A DNA stretch of 23,717 nucleotides from DASYYE01 sp035946955 (GCA_035946955.1 DASYYE010000403.1:1-23717), one strand, 5' to 3'; positions 1-8,186 are shown, counted from the stretch's first letter. Notes: generated by a model not told the origin, from the letters alone. Translations and numbers: made by a program.

Positions 1-1
1 C

Positions 2-1009
2 ATCTTCGTCAGCGGCGGCGCCAAGGTCTTCCTCGGCGGCCCGCCACTGGTCAAGGTGGCCACCGGGGAAGAGTCCGACGACGAGGAGCTCGGCGGCGCG
101 CAGATGCACGCGAGCGTCAGTGGCCTGGCCGACTACCTGGCCGCCGACGAGCACGAGGCGATCCGCATGGCCCGCGACGTGGTCGCGCACCTGCACTGGC
201 ACAAGGAGGGCCCCGGTCCGGTCACGGCCAGCCCACTGCCGCCCCGCTACGACCCGGAGGAGCTCCTCGGCCTGATGCCGGTGGACCTGCGCACGCCGGT
301 CGATGTCCGGGAGGTGATCGCGCGGGTGGTGGACAGCAGCCGGTTCGAGGAGTTCAAGCCGCGCTACGGCCCCACCCTGGTGGCCGGCTGGGCCGAGGTG
401 CACGGCTTCGCAGTGGGGGTGCTGGCCAACAACGGGGTGCTGTTCTCGGACTCCGCGCAGAAGGCGGCCCAGTTCATCCAGCTCTGCAACCAGACACACA
501 CCCCGCTGGTCTTCTTGCAGCACATCACCGGGTACATGGTGGGCCGCGACTATGAGCGGGGCGGGATCGTCAAGCATGGCAGCCAGATGATCAACGCATT
601 GTCGAACTCGACCGTCCCGCACGTCACAGTGATCCTCGGTGCGAGCTATGGCGCGGGCAACTACGGGATGGGTGGCCGCGCGTTCGACACCCGGTTCGTG
701 TTCCTGTGGCCGACCGCCAAGATCGCGATCATGGGCCCGAAACAAATGGCCGGGGTCATGTCCATCGTCCGGCGTGAGCGGGCCACCCGCCGGGGCGAGG
801 ATGTCAACGAGGAGGTCGAGGTCGCCATCACGCAAGCGGTGGAGAACATCGCCGAGACCGCCTCACGTGCCCTGTACGCCACGGGCCGGGTCGCCGACGA
901 CGGCATCATCGACCCGAGAGACACCAGGACCGTGCTGGCCATGGCGCTGTCCGCGTGCCACAGCGGCCCGGTCCAGGGTGCCCGGGGATATGGGGTGTTC
1001 CGGCTATGA
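2..1009 (+). CDS. Acyl-CoA carboxylase, carboxyltransferase (beta) subunit, 5' truncated
   Basis: Transfers the carboxyl group from carboxybiotin to an acyl-CoA. The frame is open from base 2, and the translation from there (FVSGGAKVFLGGPPLVKVATGEE) is already conserved family sequence, so the gene starts outside the window and the GTG at 56 is internal. The C-terminal carboxyltransferase half is visible: NNGVLFSDSAQKAAQFI, QHITGYMVGRDYE, GASYGAGNYGMGGRAFD and IAIMGPKQMAGVMS, ending in YGVFRL as methylcrotonyl- and geranyl-CoA carboxylase beta subunits do. Its stop overlaps the next start (ATGA at 1006-1009), so the two subunits are probably translated in a fixed ratio. The AtuA-family gene two genes on favours a geranyl-CoA (AtuC-like) or other branched enoyl-CoA substrate. 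That substrate is inferred from context; the family call is secure. Confidence 0.93.
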   Translation: MFVSGGAKVFLGGPPLVKVATGEESDDEELGGAQMHASVSGLADYLAADEHEAIRMARDVVAHLHWHKEGPGPVTASPLPPRYDPEELLGLMPVDLRTPVDVREVIARVVDSSRFEEFKPRYGPTLVAGWAEVHGFAVGVLANNGVLFSDSAQKAAQFIQLCNQTHTPLVFLQHITGYMVGRDYERGGIVKHGSQMINALSNSTVPHVTVILGASYGAGNYGMGGRAFDTRFVFLWPTAKIAIMGPKQMAGVMSIVRRERATRRGEDVNEEVEVAITQAVENIAETASRALYATGRVADDGIIDPRDTRTVLAMALSACHSGPVQGARGYGVFRL

Positions 1010-3033
1010 TCACCGCCCTGCTCATCGCGAACCGCGGCGAGATCGCCCGCCGCATCACCGCGACCGCCTCAGCCATGGGCATCACCACGGTCGCGGTGTA
1101 CGCGGAAGGCGACGCCAATGCCCCCTATGTGCGCGAAGCCGACCGGGCGGTCGCCCTGCCCGGCCGCACCGCCGCCGAGACCTACCTGGACACCAATGCC
1201 CTGCTCGCCGCGGCGGCACAGGCACGTGCCGACGCGGTCCACCCCGGCTACGGGTTCCTGTCGGAGCGGGCAGACTTCGCCCGCGCGGTCATCAGCGCGG
1301 GCCTGACCTGGGTCGGCCCCCCACCCGAAGCCATCGAGGCCATGGGCGACAAGCTGGCCGCCAAGCGCATGATGGCCGAGGCGGGCGTGCCGGTCCTGCC
1401 CACCTTGGAGGTGGCCGGGGACGACCTGTCCGGCCTGCCCGGTTTCCCGCTGCCCGTGATCGTGAAAGCGGCCGCTGGCGGGGGCGGCAAAGGCATGCGG
1501 GTCGTGACCGGTTCGTCGGATGGCCTCACCGACGCTGTCGCGGCGGCCCGGAGAGAGGCGGCCGCCGCGTTCGGCGACCCGACGGTGTTCCTCGAGCGCT
1601 ACGTCACAGACGCGCGCCACATCGAGGTCCAGGTGCTCGCCGACGCTCACGGCGAGGCCGTGCACTGCTTCGAGCGCGAGTGCTCCATCCAGCGACGCCA
1701 CCAGAAGACCATCGAGGAGTGCCCGTCGCTCGCCGTTGACGACGACCTGCGGGAGCGGATGTGTGCCGCGGCCCTGGCCGCCGCCAAGGCAGTCGGGTAT
1801 GTGGGCGCCGGGACCGTTGAGTTCGTGCTGGAACCCAACGGGGACTTCTGGTTCCTGGAGATGAACACACGCCTGCAGGTCGAGCACCCCGTCACCGAGG
1901 CGGTCACCGGCCTGGACCTGGTCCGCGAGCAACTCCTGGCCGCCCAGGGCCTGCCTTTGTCGGTGACCCAGGACGACCTGTCGGTCAGCGGCCACGCGAT
2001 CGAGGCCCGCCTGTACGCCGAAGACCCCGGCGCTGGTTTCCTGCCCGCCACCGGGACGCTGCTCGACTGGCACCCGGCCACCAGCCCGGCCTGCCGATGG
2101 GACTCGGGCGTCGAGCAGGGCAGCGTAGTCGGCGTGGAGTTCGACCCGATGCTCGCCAAGGTCATCGCGCATGCCCCCACCCGCACCGAAGCCGCGCTCC
2201 GGCTGGCCCTCGCGCTGCAACGCAGCCGGATCCGGGGGGTGACGACCAACCGGGACTTCCTGGTGGCCACCCTGCGCCACCAACAGTTCCTCGCGGGGAA
2301 CACGACAACTCACTTCATTTCCCGCAACCTCGCACAACTGGGCCGGCAGCCCAGCCAAGCGGAGCTGCACGTGGCCGCCATTGGCGCGGCTCTTTCCGCG
2401 CAGGGCGCCGCGCGGGCCGGCGCCCCCGTGCTGCGGTCCCTGCCGAGTGGGTGGCGCAACAGTGTGATGCCGCCCCAGCGGGCCGGGTACCGGCATGACG
2501 GCACGACCCTGAAAGTCAGCTACACCCGCCAGAGTGACGGCCGGTTCGCCGTACGGGTGAGCGAGGAGGCGCACCAGGGCGCGCAAGCCGCTGCCACCCC
2601 GTCGTCCAGCATCTCGTGGGGTACTACCACGGTTGGCGTGGTCGAGGTGGCCTGGACCGCGGACGGCTGGGTCGAACTGACCGGCAGTGGGCGGCGTCAC
2701 CGGCTGCATGTGCTGGCCGACGGGCAACGGGTGTGGGTACAGGGGCCGGACGGCGATGTCGAGCTGACCGCTGTGCCCCGCTTCGGTGAATCAGCCGGTG
2801 GCGACGCCGTGGCGGGCGGCCTGCTGGCCCCGATGCCGGGCACGGTCCTGACGGTCCAGGTCGCAGCGGGTGACGTGGTCGAGGCGGGTCAGCTGCTGAT
2901 GACGGTGGAGGCCATGAAGATGGAGCACCGCATCACAGCGCCGGGGGCGGGCGTGGTGGGCGAGGTCCTTGCCAGTCCTGGTGACCAGGTCGCCGCAGGT
3001 GACCTCCTCGCTGTCATCGGCGAGGCCCCATGA
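1006..3033 (+). CDS. Acyl-CoA carboxylase, biotin carboxylase/biotin carrier (alpha) subunit
   Basis: Carboxylates its own biotin using ATP and bicarbonate, then presents it to the beta subunit encoded just upstream. The ATG at 1006 (MITALLIANRGEIARR) is chosen because it fits the family N terminus and overlaps the previous stop as ATGA; this gives 675 residues, normal for fused alpha subunits. In order: the N-terminal biotin carboxylase domain, the ATP-grasp glycine loop (KAAAGGGGKGMRVV), ERECSIQRRHQK, the active-site segment FLEMNTRLQVEHPVTE, a linker domain, and a biotinyl domain with EAMKMEH, whose Lys638 should be biotinylated. AccA3, MccA and AtuF share this architecture. The substrate cannot be read from this subunit; the AtuA-like neighbour suggests a geranyl-CoA or methylcrotonyl-CoA type enzyme. 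Confidence 0.94.
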   Translation: MITALLIANRGEIARRITATASAMGITTVAVYAEGDANAPYVREADRAVALPGRTAAETYLDTNALLAAAAQARADAVHPGYGFLSERADFARAVISAGLTWVGPPPEAIEAMGDKLAAKRMMAEAGVPVLPTLEVAGDDLSGLPGFPLPVIVKAAAGGGGKGMRVVTGSSDGLTDAVAAARREAAAAFGDPTVFLERYVTDARHIEVQVLADAHGEAVHCFERECSIQRRHQKTIEECPSLAVDDDLRERMCAAALAAAKAVGYVGAGTVEFVLEPNGDFWFLEMNTRLQVEHPVTEAVTGLDLVREQLLAAQGLPLSVTQDDLSVSGHAIEARLYAEDPGAGFLPATGTLLDWHPATSPACRWDSGVEQGSVVGVEFDPMLAKVIAHAPTRTEAALRLALALQRSRIRGVTTNRDFLVATLRHQQFLAGNTTTHFISRNLAQLGRQPSQAELHVAAIGAALSAQGAARAGAPVLRSLPSGWRNSVMPPQRAGYRHDGTTLKVSYTRQSDGRFAVRVSEEAHQGAQAAATPSSSISWGTTTVGVVEVAWTADGWVELTGSGRRHRLHVLADGQRVWVQGPDGDVELTAVPRFGESAGGDAVAGGLLAPMPGTVLTVQVAAGDVVEAGQLLMTVEAMKMEHRITAPGAGVVGEVLASPGDQVAAGDLLAVIGEAP

Positions 3034-3049
3034 GCGAGCGGGTGGCAGG

Positions 3050-4798
3050 GTGAGCGAGCCGCTGCGTATTGCCAACTGCAGTGGTTTCTATGGTGACCGG
3101 CTGTCGGCCGCCCGGGAGATGGTCGACGGCGGGCCGATCGACGTTCTGACGGGTGACTGGCTGGCGGAGCTGACCATGCTGGTGCTCGCGAAGAACATGC
3201 TCCGCGATCCCGCGCTCGGGTACGCACGCACCTTTGTTCAGCAGATGGAACAGGTCATGGGCAACTGCCTGGACCGGGGAATCAAGGTCGTTTCGAACGC
3301 CGGGGGGCTGTCGCCGCAGCGATGCGCGCAGGCCGTCGCCGAAGTGGCCGACCGGCTCGGGCTCGCCCCGGTCATCGCCTACATCGAGGGCGACGACCTG
3401 ACGGGACGGCTGGCGGAGCTGCGCGCCGCAGGCATGGAGTTCCGCAACGCCGACACCGGCGAGCCGCTGGGGGACCAGCAGGTCATCACGGCCAATGCCT
3501 ACCTGGGCGGCTGGGGCATCGCGGCGGCCCTGGCCCGCGGCGCCGACATCGTCATCACCGGCCGGGTCACCGACGCCGCGCTGACCTGCGGACCCGCGGC
3601 GTGGCACCACGGCTGGCAGCGCGACGACTGGGACGCGCTGGCCGGGGCGGTCGTGGCCGGCCACGTGATCGAGTGCGGCGCCCAGGTGACCGGGGGGAAC
3701 TTCGCGTTCTTCACCGAGGTGCCCGGGCTGGAGCACCCGGGTTTCCCGATCGCGGAGGTGGCTCGGGACGGGACAGCGGTCATCACCAAGCACCCCGGAC
3801 ACGGCGGCGCGGTGACCGTGGACACGGTGACCGCCCAGCTGCTGTACGAGATCGGCGGCCCCGCCTACCTCAACCCGGACGTGACGGCCCGGTTCGACAG
3901 CATCCAGCTGAGCGCGGCCGGCCCAGACCGGGTGCGGATCGCTGGCGTACGTGGTGAGTCCCCGCCCGCCACGGCCAAGGTCGCGCTCAACTACACCGGC
4001 GGCTGGCGGTCCACGCTGACCCTGTACCTGACCGGGCTCGATATCGAGGCCAAGGCGGCGCTGGTGGAGCGGGCACTGTGGGCGGGCGTCCCGGGCGGGC
4101 GCGACGCGTTCGACGAGGTCGACGTGTCGCTGCTGCGCACCGACAAGGACGACCCAGCGACCAACGCCGAGGCCATGGCCCAGCTGCGGATCACCGTCAA
4201 GGACCGCGACGAGCACAAGGTAGGCCGCGCCTTTGCCGCCCGCGTCACAGAACTGGCACTGGCGTCCTACCCGGGCATGTTCGGAGGCGCGCCCGCGGGT
4301 GCGCAGGCGTTCGGCGTGTACTGGCCAGTGAACGTGCCAGCGTCCGTGGTGTGCCAGGACGTGTGGGTCAGCGGCGAGAAGACGGTCGTCGAGCCCGTGC
4401 TCCCGCCCGGCCCCGCGGTCGTGGCTGACGTTACGGGCGCTGCGGCCCGGACGGTGCCCGACGGGCCGATGGCGCGTGTCCCGCTGGGCCGGGTGGCCGG
4501 GGCTCGCTCGGGTGACAAGGGCGGCAACGCCAACCTGGGCGTATGGGGACGGACCGACGAGGCGTACGCGTGGCTGGCGGGCTTCCTCACGGTCGAGCGG
4601 CTGAAGGAACTGCTGCCCGAAACCGCTCCCCTGCCGGTGCAGCGCTATGAACTGCCGAACCTGCGGGCCCTGAACTTCGTCATCACGGGACTGCTGGGTG
4701 AGGGGGTTGCGGCCAGCACCCGGCTGGACCCGCAGGCCAAGAGCCTCGGCGAGTGGCTGCGCGCCCGGGTAGTCGACGTCCCCGCTGGCCTGCTCTGA
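3050..4798 (+). CDS. AtuA-family (DUF1446) acyclic terpene utilisation protein
   Basis: Member of the AtuA family, named from the Pseudomonas citronellol/geraniol (atu) cluster, where the gene accompanies geranyl-CoA carboxylase; its biochemical role is not settled. The chosen GTG at 3050 (SEPLRIANCSGFYGDRL) lies 16 nt after the biotin carboxylase stop and starts directly at the conserved family N terminus, giving 582 residues. Residues 1 to about 460 form the DUF1446 core (SNAGGLSP, DIVITGRVTDAAL, VTGGNFAFF, HPGHGGAVTVDTVTAQLLYEI). The last roughly 100 residues (ARSGDKGGNANLGVWGR to the end) are the C-terminal ferredoxin-fold-like domain, here fused rather than separate. Third gene of the carboxylase operon; a strong hairpin follows. 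Involvement in branched acyl-CoA or terpenoid catabolism is inferred from family and neighbours. Confidence 0.9.
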   Translation: MSEPLRIANCSGFYGDRLSAAREMVDGGPIDVLTGDWLAELTMLVLAKNMLRDPALGYARTFVQQMEQVMGNCLDRGIKVVSNAGGLSPQRCAQAVAEVADRLGLAPVIAYIEGDDLTGRLAELRAAGMEFRNADTGEPLGDQQVITANAYLGGWGIAAALARGADIVITGRVTDAALTCGPAAWHHGWQRDDWDALAGAVVAGHVIECGAQVTGGNFAFFTEVPGLEHPGFPIAEVARDGTAVITKHPGHGGAVTVDTVTAQLLYEIGGPAYLNPDVTARFDSIQLSAAGPDRVRIAGVRGESPPATAKVALNYTGGWRSTLTLYLTGLDIEAKAALVERALWAGVPGGRDAFDEVDVSLLRTDKDDPATNAEAMAQLRITVKDRDEHKVGRAFAARVTELALASYPGMFGGAPAGAQAFGVYWPVNVPASVVCQDVWVSGEKTVVEPVLPPGPAVVADVTGAAARTVPDGPMARVPLGRVAGARSGDKGGNANLGVWGRTDEAYAWLAGFLTVERLKELLPETAPLPVQRYELPNLRALNFVITGLLGEGVAASTRLDPQAKSLGEWLRARVVDVPAGLL

Positions 4799-4834
4799 CC
4801 CGACGCACCGGTAACGGCCCACCCTGCGCAGGAC

Positions 4835-4871
4835 GTCTGCGGGGCAGCGCCGTGGGCGCTGCCCCGCAGAC
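4835..4871. terminator. Bidirectional hairpin terminator between convergent operons
   Basis: A perfect 17-bp inverted repeat (gtctgcggggcagcgcc, then its exact complement) closes on a 3-nt gtg loop, 36 nt after the AtuA-family stop and 41 nt before the stop of the convergent anti-sigma gene. There is no T-tract on either strand, which is usual for actinomycete hairpin terminators. It can serve both operons. Confidence 0.75.
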
Positions 4872-4912
4872 CGGCCCTCCCAGTCAGCGCATGGCCTAGG
4901 GAGCTAGCAGGG

Positions 4913-6115
4913 TCAGTGGCCCCGCTTTGGCGCGGGCGGGACGGAGGGGACCGCCTTGATCTGGAGGTACTGGGTGTAGGAGTCCGGAGCACAGATCTCA
5001 TTGACCGTGTGCACGGTCAATACGGTGACCGGACCGGAGCACGCTGCGGGCTCCTCTCCGAGAAGCGCGCCCGTTGCCGGGTCGAAGATATCGACGGTCA
5101 GGTAGCTCGGATCGCCCGGCCTCCCGAACGAGCGCTGGCCCTGGACCCCCGGTTCCACCTCGCCAATGGCTATGCCAGGCTGGCCAGCACGGTCGGTCAC
5201 GGCTCCTATGTCTACGAAGTCGGTATGCCTGGGCGGCTTGGCCACGATGCCCGCCATCAGCCGGAGCATGCCGGCCCGCGCCGCTGGTGGCAACGGTTCC
5301 TCCTCCATGTAAGAGACCGCATCGAAGTAGACCTGGAGGTCGAGCGGGTGTCGCGGGGGCACGACATTGCTCGGGCTCAGATCCCAGCTCAGGAACCGCC
5401 GCCGCAGGGCGGCCGGGGTGGTGGGCAGCGTGGCTGGGTTGTGTGCCAGCGTATAGGGGTAGGGCTTTTTCCACGCCGACCGCGAGATCGGAATGATCCC
5501 AGGAGGAACCCTGCCGTCCGGGTACCGCGTGACCTCTAGGGAGGCGGTGGGGCCTTCCCAGTCCTGCATGATTTGGAATTCGTGCGCCCGGTAGTCGAGG
5601 CCGTAGTGGGGTGGCCCGAGGTCACTCCCCCAGACCGCCGCCTTCGTGTACCAAACGGGTCCAAGCGCCGGTGGGGCCGGCTGGGCGGCGGCCCTGTCGG
5701 CGAGTTTGCGCAGGACCGCGGCTGCATCGCCCGGGTCGGCGGGCAACCCGTCATAGGTCAGGGCAGCGATCAGGCCGGGCTGGGCTGGGGGGATGGGGAA
5801 CGGGACAGGCCGGCCCACAGTCGGATGGTTGTGTGTCGCCGGGCCAGCGGCCGTGCCAAGGATAAGGGCGGCAGCGACCCCCACAGCGATGGGCGCCAGT
5901 ACCCCTCCCGCAGCCAGTGGCCGCAACCTCATGCCCGGGCTGGTGGGGCTCCTCAGTGCGGCGACGTACCGGAGCGCGCGGGGCCTGTGGTGCCGGCTGC
6001 CGCGTTCGTCGGCCACGCAGGACTCGAGTGCCGCCTGCGCCGCTGGCGACTCTGATCCAGGTACCGCCACGGCGCGCGCTGGGTCGGCGTCGCGGAGAAG
6101 CGTTTCGAAGTCCAT
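4913..6115 (-). CDS. CU044_5270-family membrane protein, putative anti-sigma partner
   Basis: A 400-residue membrane-anchored protein resembling the CU044_5270 family that follows ECF sigma genes in actinomycetes. The ATG at 6115 (MDFETLLRDADPARAV) is preferred over an upstream in-frame start because an AGGAAGG ribosome site precedes it and the sigma stop lies just 10 nt upstream. Residues 1 to about 65 are polar and presumably cytoplasmic, about 66-90 are a single hydrophobic segment (LAAGGVLAPIAVGVAAALIL), and the remaining 310 residues would be outside the membrane. The N terminus has one Cys and adjacent histidines but no clear HxxxCxxC zinc anti-sigma motif. Co-transcription suggests it restrains or senses for the sigma factor; that role is inference. 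Confidence 0.82.
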   Translation of the reverse strand: MDFETLLRDADPARAVAVPGSESPAAQAALESCVADERGSRHHRPRALRYVAALRSPTSPGMRLRPLAAGGVLAPIAVGVAAALILGTAAGPATHNHPTVGRPVPFPIPPAQPGLIAALTYDGLPADPGDAAAVLRKLADRAAAQPAPPALGPVWYTKAAVWGSDLGPPHYGLDYRAHEFQIMQDWEGPTASLEVTRYPDGRVPPGIIPISRSAWKKPYPYTLAHNPATLPTTPAALRRRFLSWDLSPSNVVPPRHPLDLQVYFDAVSYMEEEPLPPAARAGMLRLMAGIVAKPPRHTDFVDIGAVTDRAGQPGIAIGEVEPGVQGQRSFGRPGDPSYLTVDIFDPATGALLGEEPAACSGPVTVLTVHTVNEICAPDSYTQYLQIKAVPSVPPAPKRGH

Positions 6116-6125
6116 CTCTGCCTTC

Positions 6126-6677
6126 CTAGGATTCGCTGGCCGAGGACGGGACCGATGCAACGGCTGGGCCCGGGCCGGTCTGGGACAGCTCCTTCTTGAG
6201 CTGCGCCTTGGCCCGGTGGATGGTCACCGCGACCGCATTGACGCTGCAGCCGAGCACCGCGGCCGCCTCGGTGTGTGAGAGCCCATCCCAGGCGACCAGC
6301 CGCAGGGTTTCCCGGTAGCGGGGGCGGAGCCGTGCCACGGCCTCACGCATGGACAGGTAGGCCAGGTCGTCCGCTGGTGCGGCGCTCGCCTCTTCGCGCA
6401 GCCGCGCCTCCAGGCGCTGCCGGCGCGAGACCCGGCGCTCGTAGTTTCGCAGGACACGCCGTGCGACGCCGTAGAGCCACAGACGGCCCGCGGGCGGCTC
6501 CGGGATGACGTGCCTGCGGCGCCAGGCCACCACGAAGACCTCGGCCACAATGTCGGGGACGTCATCGTGGCCAGCGGTGGTGCGGCGCAGCACGTAGGCG
6601 TAGATCGCCTGGTAGCAGTTCTCGTAGAGGGTGTGGAAGCGTTCTACTGGTTCCGGAGTCCCGCCAGCATGTTGCAT
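6126..6677 (-). CDS. ECF-type RNA polymerase sigma-70 factor
   Basis: Extracytoplasmic-function sigma factor directing RNA polymerase to a small regulon. From the ATG at 6677 it has 183 residues. Region 2 is about residues 11-80 (ENCYQAIYAYVLRRT, DIVAEVFVVAWRRR, RLWLYGVARRVLRNYERR). Region 4 is about residues 115-168 (LRPRYRETLRLVAWDGLSHTEAAAVLG, then a helix-turn-helix ending VAVTIHRAKAQLKKEL). It lacks the SnoaL-like C-terminal extension of ECF41-type factors. Starts further upstream are open in frame but add only low-complexity proline-rich sequence; a GTG at 6683 is the closest alternative. It precedes its membrane partner by 10 nt and diverges from the secreted repeat protein at 6967. 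Confidence 0.88.
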   Translation of the reverse strand: MQHAGGTPEPVERFHTLYENCYQAIYAYVLRRTTAGHDDVPDIVAEVFVVAWRRRHVIPEPPAGRLWLYGVARRVLRNYERRVSRRQRLEARLREEASAAPADDLAYLSMREAVARLRPRYRETLRLVAWDGLSHTEAAAVLGCSVNAVAVTIHRAKAQLKKELSQTGPGPAVASVPSSASES

Positions 6678-6716
6678 GGCCACCACCCAAGTCGGAGTCA
6701 CGCTAGTACATGGCCG

Positions 6717-6744
6717 GACCGGGCTGAAACCTTTCCATGGTTGC
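6717..6744 (-). promoter_or_regulatory. Candidate ECF-type promoter of the sigma/anti-sigma operon
   Basis: On the minus strand, GCAACC (6744-6739) is separated by 17 nt from CGGTC (6721-6717), resembling the AAC-containing -35 and CGT-like -10 elements of ECF promoters. The transcript would start about 30 nt before the sigma ATG. ECF operons commonly autoregulate, but the match is short and could be chance. Confidence 0.3.
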
Positions 6745-6861
6745 TCAGATGCCCTCGGCCCGCTTGGACGTGGTGGTGGGGTGGGACCGCCGCCATCCAT
6801 TCCATAATGCTCAACTAACTTTCCTCGTGGTTTAACCGCGTTTGGGTGTGGCCGATTTAAG

Positions 6862-6893
6862 ATCAGCCTCGCGTTGTATCAGCCTCGCGTTGT
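6862..6893. repeat. Perfect 16-bp tandem direct repeat in a divergent intergenic region
   Basis: The unit atcagcctcgcgttgt occurs twice back to back (6862-6877 and 6878-6893), between the sigma operon promoter and the secreted repeat protein start. A TGTAAT hexamer (6891-6896) at the end of the second copy could be a -10 element for the downstream gene. It may be a paired activator or repressor site, or a simple duplication. Confidence 0.6.
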
Positions 6894-6966
6894 AATGGCG
6901 CGGGTAAGCCCACACCAATGAGTCCGCGTGGCTGACAGGCCGCGCACGGGGAGAAGGAAGCCTTCC

Positions 6967-8166
6967 ATGAGAACCCAAGCACGAGCAGCCTTGGCGGGCT
7001 GCGCCGCGGCAGCGGCCCTGGTGACGTTCACCGGCCAGGCCCTGGCGGCTGGCAGCGGCCCCGCGGCCCACCGCGCCGGGCCACTCACCTGGTCGGTAGT
7101 GCCCAGCCCCAATCCGGGCACCGCCAACGACGACGTCTTCAGGGGCGTCACGTGCCTCTCAGGCAGCGACTGCACCGCCGTCGGGTTCTTCACTGCACGG
7201 AAGGGGTCGCTTCGGTCGGAGACCCTCGCCGAGTCCTGGAACGGGACCAAATGGTCCGTCGTGCCCAGCCCCAGCACGGGTGGCTCGGACTACCTCACGG
7301 GTGTCTCCTGCGTCTCGGACAGCGACTGCACCGCCGTCGGTGTCCACAACCTGGACAACGTCGCTGGCACGGTAAAGACCCTGACCGAGTCCTGGGACGG
7401 CACCGCCTGGTCGGTGGTCCCCAGCCCCAACTCGGGCAAGGTCGACCAACTCGAAGGCGTGTCCTGCGTATCGGGCACCGACTGCGTCGCCGTGGGCTTT
7501 TCGAGGGCCACCCCGCTCGCGAGCAGCCAGACTCTCATCGAGTCCTGGGACGGTACCGCCTGGTCGGTCGTGCCCAGCCCCAGCCTGGGCACTGACGACA
7601 CCCTCAACAGCGTGTCTTGCCTGTCGGCCAGCGACTGCACCGCTGTCGGCTTCTACGACGCCGCGAACGACCTTGACATTGCCCTGATCGAGTCCTGGGA
7701 CGGCAGCACCTGGTCGGTCGTGCCCAGCCCCAGCACAGGCATCAGCGACGACCTCAACAGCGTCGACTGCGTCACCGCCACCGACTGCGTCGCCACCGGG
7801 CAGGCTTTCCCCAACGGCGTGGGCGCGACGCTCATCGAGTCCTGGGACGGCACGGCCTGGTCGGTCGTGCCCGGCCCCAGCATCCGCGGCACCTTCGACA
7901 GCCTTGACGGCGTCTCCTGCGTTTCGGCCACGGACTGCACCGCCGCTGGCTCCGCCAACAAGAACAGCCTCATCGAGTCCTGGGACGGCACCTCCTGGTC
8001 CAAGGTGCCCAGCCACAACCCGAGCCCAGGCTTCAACAGCCTTCTCGGCATCTCCTGCCCTTCAGCGACTTTCTGCACCGCAGTGGGGGCCGGCACCATC
8101 ACAGGGCCCGTGAGTTCGTCACAGACCCTCGTCGAATCCGGGACATCCCCCGCCACAGCGAAGTAA
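6967..8166 (+). CDS. Secreted seven-repeat (WSVVPSP) protein, probable seven-bladed beta-propeller
   Basis: The function is not known. The ATG at 6967 (MRTQARAALAGC) is chosen for its AGAAGGAAG ribosome site 6 nt upstream and because it begins a Sec-type signal peptide, cleaved near residues 27-29. The mature part consists of seven tandem repeats starting at Trp 42, 96, 148, 199, 249, 298 and 344. The consensus is WSVVPSPS, a loop, LxxVSCxSxxDCxAVG, a variable loop and TLIESWDGTA; each repeat has a Cys-X5-Cys pair that could form a disulfide. Units shorten steadily (54, 52, 51, 50, 49, 46 residues). Unit 7 ends in TLVES without the WDG, as expected if the N-terminal strand closes the ring. 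Seven 50-residue beta-rich units suggest a propeller. I see no catalytic motif or cell-wall anchor. The 399-residue protein lies divergent to the ECF operon and may be in its regulon (inference). Confidence 0.85.
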   Translation: MRTQARAALAGCAAAAALVTFTGQALAAGSGPAAHRAGPLTWSVVPSPNPGTANDDVFRGVTCLSGSDCTAVGFFTARKGSLRSETLAESWNGTKWSVVPSPSTGGSDYLTGVSCVSDSDCTAVGVHNLDNVAGTVKTLTESWDGTAWSVVPSPNSGKVDQLEGVSCVSGTDCVAVGFSRATPLASSQTLIESWDGTAWSVVPSPSLGTDDTLNSVSCLSASDCTAVGFYDAANDLDIALIESWDGSTWSVVPSPSTGISDDLNSVDCVTATDCVATGQAFPNGVGATLIESWDGTAWSVVPGPSIRGTFDSLDGVSCVSATDCTAAGSANKNSLIESWDGTSWSKVPSHNPSPGFNSLLGISCPSATFCTAVGAGTITGPVSSSQTLVESGTSPATAK

Positions 8167-8186
8167 GCAGTCGAGCCACCTCAAGC

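Noticed and set aside
639..1739. 366-codon plus-strand frame crossing both carboxylase genes
   Set aside because: Arg/Pro/Gly-rich out-of-frame translation that spans two well-supported genes.
1069..2727. 552-codon open frame on the minus strand opposite the biotin carboxylase
   Set aside because: Gly/His/Arg-rich translation without domains; the plus strand encodes a clear full-length enzyme.
3014..4822. 602-codon open frame on the minus strand
   Set aside because: It mirrors the AtuA-family gene, has no recognisable domain and is the usual by-product of GC-rich third positions on the opposite strand.
7159..8016. 285-codon minus-strand repetitive frame
   Set aside because: Its repeats are only the complement of the WSVVPSP repeats; it lacks a start context and the plus strand has a signal peptide and ribosome site.
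6967..8166. The regularly spaced DNA repeats as a CRISPR or minisatellite array
   Set aside because: Period of about 150 bp, in frame, with amino-acid rather than base conservation; it is a coding repeat.
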